This document shows positions 56,801 to 64,000 of a stretch of DNA of 64,000 nucleotides, piece by piece. Made by a program: the position numbers and the translations under genes. Each line of letters begins with the position of its first letter. Positions within the stretch are counted from its first letter, which is position 1. A model generated the notes under the pieces. The model was not told the origin of the DNA. It made no database searches and saw nothing but the letters and a program-made list of their open reading frames with translations. The stretch is from Clusia tigrina (Eukaryota > Arthropoda > Insecta > Diptera > Clusiidae): contig OV050030.1 in the NCBI GenBank assembly GCA_920105625.2, positions 173,279,315 through 173,343,314 on the forward strand, read 5' to 3'.

Positions 56801-56850
56801 TGTCACGAGTTTTCTCGATTCCACCGCCGATTAAAACGTCATTACACACA

Positions 56851-58140
56851 ATGCCCGCTCTAACAAAATTCATCAAGTTAGCAGGTGAGCTCACAAAGTT
56901 CACCTTAAACATCGATGACCTCCCCCCTGAATTGCACACACAATTCACAATTGAACTGGACCAGGATGAATTGCTCTCGGCGTGGTACTCTGTGAAAACA
57001 ACGCATGCCTTAACTTGGTCGAGGATGAATTACACGATAAGGACGAATTACAACAACTACTGGATAAGAACTTCCAATGCTATCGGAAGTATGCCACATG
57101 CGGATCGCAGATGCGGGAGTGGAGCCAAAAGCCAGAACCCAATTCCCACTCCCCACCCACCGAAGAAGCAACAAATTTGCACAACTTCAGCTTGCCCCCA
57201 TGTGTGACAGATATTTGTGCAAGAGATTACCTAACCTGGCCTTCATTTCGTGACATGTTCACTGCCTTGTACATAACCAATACCCGAGTTACCCCCGTAG
57301 AAAAGTTACCCGCAGGAGAAGCTAAGGAAATTGTCCAGATGTCCCCCATGACCCATGAGGGCTCGATACGAAAATCCCCGTCTCTTAGTAAACACACAAT
57401 TGAAAGTGCTTTTCAATTTGACGCCAGTAAAAGAATCAGGACTATACATCAAACGATTACAGAGAGACATCAGCAACTGCATCTCCACCCTACTTGTCAA
57501 TAAAGTCAACCTCACCAATGGGGATGCCATAGTGGTATTTTTCTCATCTACGCATTTACCCGACATTACCCTTTCAATGTGGGAACAAACAATCCACGGC
57601 AGAACTGAGATATCCACGTGGCTACAAATGGACGCCTTCTTGACTAGTAGATACAAAACCCTTGAAACCGTAGCCGACTTGAGGACTATGATACCACCAT
57701 ACCCATTAAAGTACCAACAACAACAAACACACGAGACCCAAAAGTTCCAACAACCTCAGCTTCAGACCCCATCAACCCGGTACCCGGATTATGTTCAATA
57801 CATGTCAGACCTAACACCACACCATAAAACAGTGCAATCGATTCCAATCCATGTACTCCGAAGAAAAATGGGCGACTTTCCGAGAACAAAGATTATGCTA
57901 CAACTGTTTAGCAACATCGCACTCTTCCTGCGAATGTACAAGTCATTTCCGATGTGCAGTTTGTGGAACCAATCATCACACCTTGATGCATACCCCACAT
58001 ACTCGTCAGTTCAGTGCCCCGCCCACCCTCCAGACCTCCACCGCACAACCCACACAAATACATTTAAAGAAACCCCGAAGACTCACACCACCCGGAATCA
58101 GTCTCGGGCACCGACGAATACAAAGGGCAGTCCCTCAACC
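56851..58140 (+). pseudogene. gag: BEL/Pao gag, frameshifted
   Basis: Start ATG 56851 (MPALTKFIKLAGELTKFTLN). After a frameshift near 57000 come VEDELHDKDELQQLLDKNFQ and RDYLTWPSFRDMFTALYI, then, in a third frame, RARYENPRLLVNTQLKVLFN and LPDITLSMWEQTIHGRTEIS. This is the BEL gag domain. The zinc knuckles CYNCLATSHSSCEC and CAVCGTNHHTLMH sit in the frame from 57851. Several frameshifts but few stops. Missing from the left arm. Confidence 0.87.
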
Positions 58141-59154
58141 CCAATGAACTCAAGACAGATACTGCTCGGTACAGCCATTGTACAAATTGCTCACGAGGGC
58201 ACCTCGTACGCGGCAAGAGCGTTGATTGATCCTGGTTCCGAGGGTTCTTTCATCTCGGATCAATTCCAACGTCAACTCCGATTGCCAGTCAAGACATCGT
58301 ATGCTGAGATCTCCAGACTGAGTAATATGCTTTCCGCTGAGGCGTCCAAGGCCTGCAAGTTCGTGTTGGCCTCCCCCATCAACCCCACCATCCAAACTAA
58401 AGCCACTGCTTTAACAGGCGATTTACCGATCACCAAACTCAACACCACCAAATACCCGTTCTTACAAGAGCTCCAGCTGGCCAACTCAAGTCCTCGACCT
58501 CAACGACGTATAGATCTCCTGATCGGTGCAGATCTTTACCCAGCCATTATCCTAGGCGGCCTACGCAAAGGAGTGGCAGGGTCATTATTAGCCCAAGAAA
58601 CGGCATTCGGATGGACACTCACGGGACTTATTCCCAGCGAGCCTGTTGCCGTCTTATTCACGAACGTCACTTACCCTCAGCCAGACTCCACCGATCAACA
58701 GTTAGGTAGATTCTGGTAGATAGACGAGTCACCAAGAACCAGGTTTCTAATACCCGAAGAGAAATATCGCGAAGAGCATTATACAAATCGCACCATTTCG
58801 AACTATTCATTACAACATATTTATAATTCAGAAATACCGGATACGTCATCCTCCCCTTCCGAGCCCAAAACTTCCCTGAGGAGTTTGCTAGAAGAGCAGC
58901 TCCATGCTGAATCAGCGCCAATCCGCGAGAAGAAGTCCACGAAAGCAAGGTTTACCTCCCCAAACCTGAGGCATCCCCGTCAGCAACTCCATCCTCGAGC
59001 ACCAGAGTCCCCAAAGTCGTTGCGAGGCGACCCACCGGAAGCAGCCGTCGTCCAGACGAACAGTCGCACTCCTAAACAAACCATCTCTGCACTAATCAAC
59101 CCCAAACTCTTCGCCCTTAATAACCTCGCTGGCACTGACTCCTCCCAGTACTAA
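58141..59154 (+). pseudogene. pol: BEL/Pao protease and fused tail
   Basis: In the frame ending at 58719: QILLGTAIVQIAHEG, ARALIDPGSEGSFISDQFQR (active-site Asp kept), QRRIDLLIGADLYPAIILGG and ETAFGWTLTGLIPSEPVAV, the BEL aspartic protease. A TAG at 58717 precedes IDESPRTRFLIPEEKYREEH, the border where RT should start. Instead SNYSLQHIYNSEIPDTSSSP and a Pro-rich tail follow to the stop at 59152. Confidence 0.88.
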
Positions 59155-59245
59155 TGCTACCCGGCCGCGATGACATAAATCAATCCTTCCACCCGCACCT
59201 CCCACACCTCCCTTCCAAGTTGCAATCCTTGCAAGGCGGGCGGTA

Positions 59246-59495
59246 TGTTCACGCGGTGAACCTGGCAGGCAGAGCCACCTGGCAGCTTACGAGCGGTCGC
59301 TCGATCTTTTTAAGTAAAATCCGCCGTGATGCAACATCTCCGTTCTTTCCATTGTGTTAATTAAAAACTAAAATCCCCAACAAACAAATATTCTGTTAAT
59401 TAAAAACTAAAGTCCCCAACAAACAAATATTGTCTTAATTAAAAACTAAAATCCCTAAAAATCCAATATTGTGATTGTTAAAACCCAGATAATCA
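59246..59495 (+). repeat. BEL 3' LTR, right arm (250 bp)
   Basis: TGTTCACGCGGTGAACC to CCAGATAATCA. Three tandem ~39-bp units (59357-59472) with TTAATTAAAAACTAAAATCC. It lacks the ~105 bp found in the 5' LTR. Confidence 0.85.
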
Positions 59496-62035
59496 GTAAT
59501 AATTAGTGATGAAAAAACGTAAAATAGAAAAACACAGATACGAGAATCTAAATTCAACGGAAGAAAAAAAATATGAAGGAAAGTTTTATTTAATTTATTT
59601 GGGCAGACCGAAAGTGCTTTGGCAACCAGTTGAGCACAGCGCAAAGTGGAGCTCATGCAGGGCGGAAATGTTAGCCGTGCATGTATGTCTGTGCATTCGT
59701 ACAAACTTTGCATAGAGTATGAGTATGGAGTCCATATATGTGTGTAGACGTACGTTCGTACAAAATTGGTACATGATATGAAGATGGACACAATCTGTGC
59801 CAAAAGAAAACATTGGATTGAATGTATGGCCATTCATTCCGATAAGTAAATATGATAGTAAGTATATATGTATTTTTTTAAATGGACTGGGTCGAATAGG
59901 ATTTAGCAAAAATAGACTTTTGAAAAAAAAGGAGATTTTTAGGTAAGAAATTGGATCAATCTAATTAGGAATAAAAGAATTAATCAGTAACGCCTAATAA
60001 AAATTACACATAATATTTCTATATATATTTAATATAAATAAGAATGAAACTAAAGTAGATTTTGTGGGAATAGTTTGGATTAGTAGCTAAGTAGAATTTC
60101 GAATAAGCAAGATAAATTAAAATGTAGCAGCAGAGATAGTGTGGGACAAAGTAATGGATTAGAAAGAAGTTCAAGGTAAACATTTAAATATAAGCAAGCA
60201 CAGACAAAATTTTAATTCTATGAGAGGGAAAAGTCGCTAAAGAAACAAAAGAAATTAATAAATGGTTACAAACAGTACCGATAATACCGGGTACATACTG
60301 GTGCAAAAAAGAATATTACACGGTAAAAATTTCACTATTTTTTCCAAATACATATTACTTTATTAATGTTAAGTAAAATCTTTTTTACTTTGAAAGGGAA
60401 AGATGGGAGAATCAAAATTAAATTAAAACAAGAAAAAGACCCTGGAATATATGTATGCGGTCATATACGAGTAAGTTACAGGTTGTGAGGATACACTTGA
60501 TTATAGGTATATACATACCAGGTGATAACCAATTTTAAAAATATTAGCTGCAATGAAAAATTGATTCATACAGTCTTCACATAAACGGGTTCATCTCAAA
60601 TATTCTTGGTTATGTCGGAGGGGCAAATAGATTTGCTCAGAATAATAAATAAAAAAAAAAATGTTTTATCAGTCAGAGCCCTATACGGCGGTAAAGTCTA
60701 TCAATGATTCATTCCTCTTCCCCTCTGGTATATAGTAACGAAGTAATGAGTCTCATAATGTAGGAGGGTATGACGAGTGAACCCAAGTGGAATGGTATAG
60801 CATTAGGTAATTAGAAATAAGTAACCACTTTGTAATAGGCAAAATATATTCATACGACTTTAGATTTATCTATGGCTGATGCTGTCAGGGAGTAAGAAGA
60901 CTTTTGGAGAAGTGTAGTTAGAGCAGATTAACAAATCCGGATGTAGTACTGGACTTTACAGGGGAAGTATGGTTCACAAAGGGTGATTGTGACGGAGTTG
61001 TCAAGGATGGAATAGGGAATTATTTTGAACCATAATATGAGGAATAATCTTTCTGGAAAACAATCTGCGCCAGTGGTACTGAGCTGAAGCGTAAGTGCGA
61101 AACATCAATACTGAAATAACGGTGGTTCGTGAACTATTGCATGGCAAGTTGCATCCATTGTTTCTAACTTTGAACAAGTTATGCCTCGGGTAACTCCCCC
61201 GCCATCATTGAGAGGCATCTCTTGGTACAATAAGGCTCCGGAGCGGTTCTACGAACTAGCCGAAGTGCGAACCACGTAGACAAAAAGAAGTCTAACAATA
61301 TTTATTATAGTTCCATTAATGATTGACGATGTACAAAGTGTACACTATTCCAAAGCGATTGAACGTATATTGTAGTTTATCACCAAAGACCAGGTATGAC
61401 TACATAGCAGAAAGCCAATCCCCAAAGAAAGAGATTGGTGGGGTTTGGATTATTATATCTCGTGGGAGAGTTCCTCACCTAAATAATATAGAATTTAGAA
61501 CATGAACGGTATGAACACGTGGGCTTTCTAGCATCGGCTGGAGTTCTGGTAGCTAACAAATATATAAATAGATAACCCTATCGTTTTGACTAACTAGTTA
61601 CGGCGGTGTGCTCAAACAAAGCACCATGAAACATGTGCTCAAACAAAGCAACATATGAAACTAATGGGCACAGGCTATAATACGATTGGCGCGGAATACA
61701 GAGATGAGTCACGGTACAATTTATCGACTTCCTTCATCAGAACAGGCGAAGTATCATCAAAACTCCAGGAGTTACTGAATAATCTCCTACAAACGCACTT
61801 AAAAAACACTCTCACTACGCCAGCACCATTTTCGCTATAACTCCATAAGGATGTGTGGAAAACACTGAATAACAATAGAAACAATCAGCGACATGGTTAA
61901 GGAGGCTAAAGCCGAAGTGAAAGTAGCGAGCCTCACCGAGTCCAACGAGGGAATTCACATTTAGAAAGAGGTGAGGGGTCGGCACAACCGGACATTTCCG
62001 AGTATTGATAATTATGATGTTGTTAGTCAGAATCA
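59496..62035. other. unassigned duplicated DNA, right arm
   Basis: Counterpart of 17161-19653. The small frames 59506-59715, 61323-61505 and 61655-61840 (plus) mirror those of the left arm with a few residue changes. The empty target site TAATAATTAGTG for the left-arm CACTA insertion lies at about 59496-59510. No family recognised. Confidence 0.4.
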
Positions 62036-62039
62036 AGCT

Positions 62040-62345
62040 ACCTGTGCGTAGTTGACTCACAGCACCAACTCATAATAGTCACTACAAATTTGGCATAGTT
62101 AATATTTATACAATTAAACTAATTAAGGGTTATCAGGAAAGAACACTTCCACCTTGTCCTTGCCAAGACCGGACATACACAAAGGCAATGAAGAGTGTTT
62201 CTTTCTGTGTTAAGTCCCCACAGATTCTTCAGTGAGTTGAAAGGAATACGTAGTGTCTCTGCATGAATTTCCTTGCCCCAATGCCCAGTGTAAACTGCAG
62301 TGCGCCTTGCTGTTTGTGTGCGATCTCTACTAATTAACTCGCGTG
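62040..62345 (-). pseudogene. LINE C-terminal remnant, right arm
   Basis: Mirror of 16830-17160: Cys-rich LINE C-terminus with the AGTTGGTGCTGTGAGTCAAC motif near 62060. Confidence 0.55.
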
Positions 62346-62392
62346 TTCAACCCGCATTATATGAGGGGCATGTCGCGCGTTAGATTTACAGG

Positions 62393-63410
62393 TTGTTAGT
62401 AACCTCCACCTTCTATTTGCTAGCCGAAGAGATTGCAGGTACGCGTCTCTCCTCACGACCCCCGAGGGACCGACACTGGTACCCCCAGAGATTCGTCAAG
62501 AAAGTGTTTTCTTTTCACTGGGCTGGTGTCGGCAGTATTACCTTGACGTCACTTGAGTATCTGTTGTGGTATCCTGTAATCAGTTGTTCCTGTGCCCAGG
62601 GAATTCGGTATTGTGTCAGAGGGTAAATAAGGTTGCCAAAGGTACGTACGCACGCAAAATAATGCTTGGAAACACTTGGGGTCTCTCTCCCTCTTCTATG
62701 CACTGGTGCTATACAATCATTGTTACTTGCTCCATGGTATAGTGGAATACAGTAATAAAGACAACATATTTCAGGCCAATTGGAAAAGAGCAAAGACTGT
62801 GCGAACCAACGGCACCGCTGGAGGCAATCTTAAATATAGAGTTTTTACATGAAGTCGCCGGCTAGATCTGCGTGTAGAAATGTTTACTTTTCTATCCTAT
62901 GGGCATAGCTCTGTAGGAATGAGACTCATAACATACACTGACTTTGTGGCGCCAGCCCCCTCCCTTGGGAAAGCGATAAGGGCCACTATTAAAGATGAAA
63001 GTCGGCGCACAGACAAGTCAGCCAGATGTAGAACGTTTAATATATTCACATACGATGTGGGTTCAGGGTTCTACTGTCCTGGACTAAATATCAGACAGCC
63101 CTTCAATCTACCCATCTACTCCAGTGTTTTTCAGGGGCTGAGGTGTTCGCTGCCAGAAAATCAGCAGAGTAAACTTTGAAATACCCTGCCACGCCAATTT
63201 TGGCAATAGTCTCATGCTTATCTTTCAAAATTTTATTCAATGCAAGGCTACAATAAGCTGTCCGTTAACCAGCGGCTACAAATCTACTAAGTGCTAGGAC
63301 ACAAAGACATAGAGGGAGATGGGACAGCAGACAAGATTCCGCAAAGCGAAATTGATTTAACAGAGGGACAGAGATACATAGATTTAGAGGAAAGCATGTT
63401 AATAATGGCA
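62393..63410 (+). pseudogene. decayed LINE RT end and RNase H, right arm
   Basis: Mirror of 15622-16771. TYTDFVAPAPSLGKAIRATI and VGSGFYCPGLNIRQPFNLPI lie in 62880-63179, and GHKDIEGDGTADKIPQSEID in another frame near 63300. An extra segment near 62540-62590 (CTTGACGTCACTTGAGTATC) is absent from the left arm. Confidence 0.65.
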
Positions 63411-63599
63411 CTTGTGTTGTGAGTTAGAATCAAGCTACCTGTGTGTAGTTGACTCACAGCACCAACTCCTAATAGACACTACACATATGGCGTAGTTAAC
63501 TCTATACAATCAAATTCATTAAGAGAGCACATATTTTTAGGGTGCAAATATTGTAAATGAATAGTATTTTCGTATTAATTGTTATGTAAACTTTTAGGG

Positions 63600-63958
63600 T
63601 GTCACAGTTCCGCAGTCAAGCTGGCGAGGGGCATTTAGAATGCACCGTCGACAGCTTTACATTCAGTAGGTCGGTTGGCTTGACCAACTGACATTAATCA
63701 ACAGTTGTGTAACTGGAACACCAGAAAAGTCAATACGTAGACTGAAAGTGTTCTTTGTAAATAGTATATAAGAATTATGATTTTAAGAATAAACTTCTTA
63801 CTGGTTTTGACTTTAAACAGTAAGTTGGTGTTTTTAACTTCAAACAATAACGTCGTGTTTATACTATAAGTTATTGTTAGGTTTGCAGCTACACGTGCAG
63901 CCAATTCAGACAGCAGAAGGACGCTCCCTACGGACATTGGCAAACACGGTCCCCAACA
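63600..63958 (+). repeat. gypsy C-type 5' LTR, full length (359 bp)
   Basis: TGTCACAGTTCCGC to CCCCAACA. Counterpart of 15341-15571 but with about 125 bp more. A second gypsy C copy should continue beyond 64000. Confidence 0.88.
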
Positions 63959-63961
63959 TTT

Positions 63962-63979
63962 TGGCGCAGCCGGTCTTAA
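63962..63979 (+). promoter_or_regulatory. primer-binding site of second gypsy C copy
   Basis: TGGCGCAGCCGGTCTTAA after the LTR and a TTT spacer, identical to the complement at 15320-15337. Confidence 0.7.
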
Positions 63980-64000
63980 GGACCTCTTGCGATTGCACTG

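Noticed and set aside
57306..57656. Minus-strand ORFs in the BEL region
   Set aside because: Antisense shadows of BEL gag, which is recognisable on the plus strand.

Overview
The window looks like transposon-dense, probably heterochromatic DNA of an insect, most likely a higher fly (Diptera). The evidence is the set of element families: I-like and LOA/I-type LINEs with RNase H domains, an env-bearing errantivirus-type Ty3/gypsy element, BEL/Pao, Ty1/copia, mariner and a Maverick/Polinton. I found no convincing host gene, tRNA or rRNA. Nearly every coding stretch is a broken mobile-element gene. The species cannot be fixed from sequence alone.

Layout. Positions 1-15571: a LINE split by a 7.3-kb block made of a copia fragment (minus strand) and a gypsy element (A, minus strand) that keeps both LTRs, gag and protease but has lost reverse transcriptase and integrase; then a tandem LINE fragment and a longer decayed gypsy element (C, minus strand). 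Positions 15299-24809: left arm of a very large inverted duplication. Positions 24810-30510: a decayed Maverick/Polinton with integrase, packaging ATPase, PLA2-like and adenain-type protease genes, interrupted by a mariner with clear TIRs and a TA duplication. Positions 30511-32133: AT-rich DNA without recognisable genes. Positions 32138-33503: a solo LTR with a 4-bp target duplication. Positions 33635-40597: an I-like LINE whose ORF1 is split by a 2.5-kb insertion with a TAATAT duplication. Positions 40599-46961: an errantivirus-type provirus with LTR, gag, pol and env, lacking its 3' LTR. Positions 46962-52575: another gypsy element (D, minus strand) interrupted inside its protease by the 5' LTR and partial gag of a plus-strand element (B). 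Positions 52977-64000: right arm of the inverted duplication, still matching at the window edge.

The arms (about 9.5 and 11 kb, 28 kb apart) share the same order and junctions: LINE, gypsy pol fragment, BEL element, unassigned DNA, decayed LINE, gypsy LTR with primer-binding site. By eye they are roughly 95-98% identical where they align. They differ by a few discrete events. The cleanest is a 926-bp CACTA-ended element with a 3-bp duplication, present in the left arm and absent at the intact site in the right arm.

The most unusual small-scale signal is an array of 58-59-bp repeats in three related but diverged gypsy LTRs. Each unit can fold into a stem-loop around a conserved GAGTTTATGGTT core, with paired changes in the stem.
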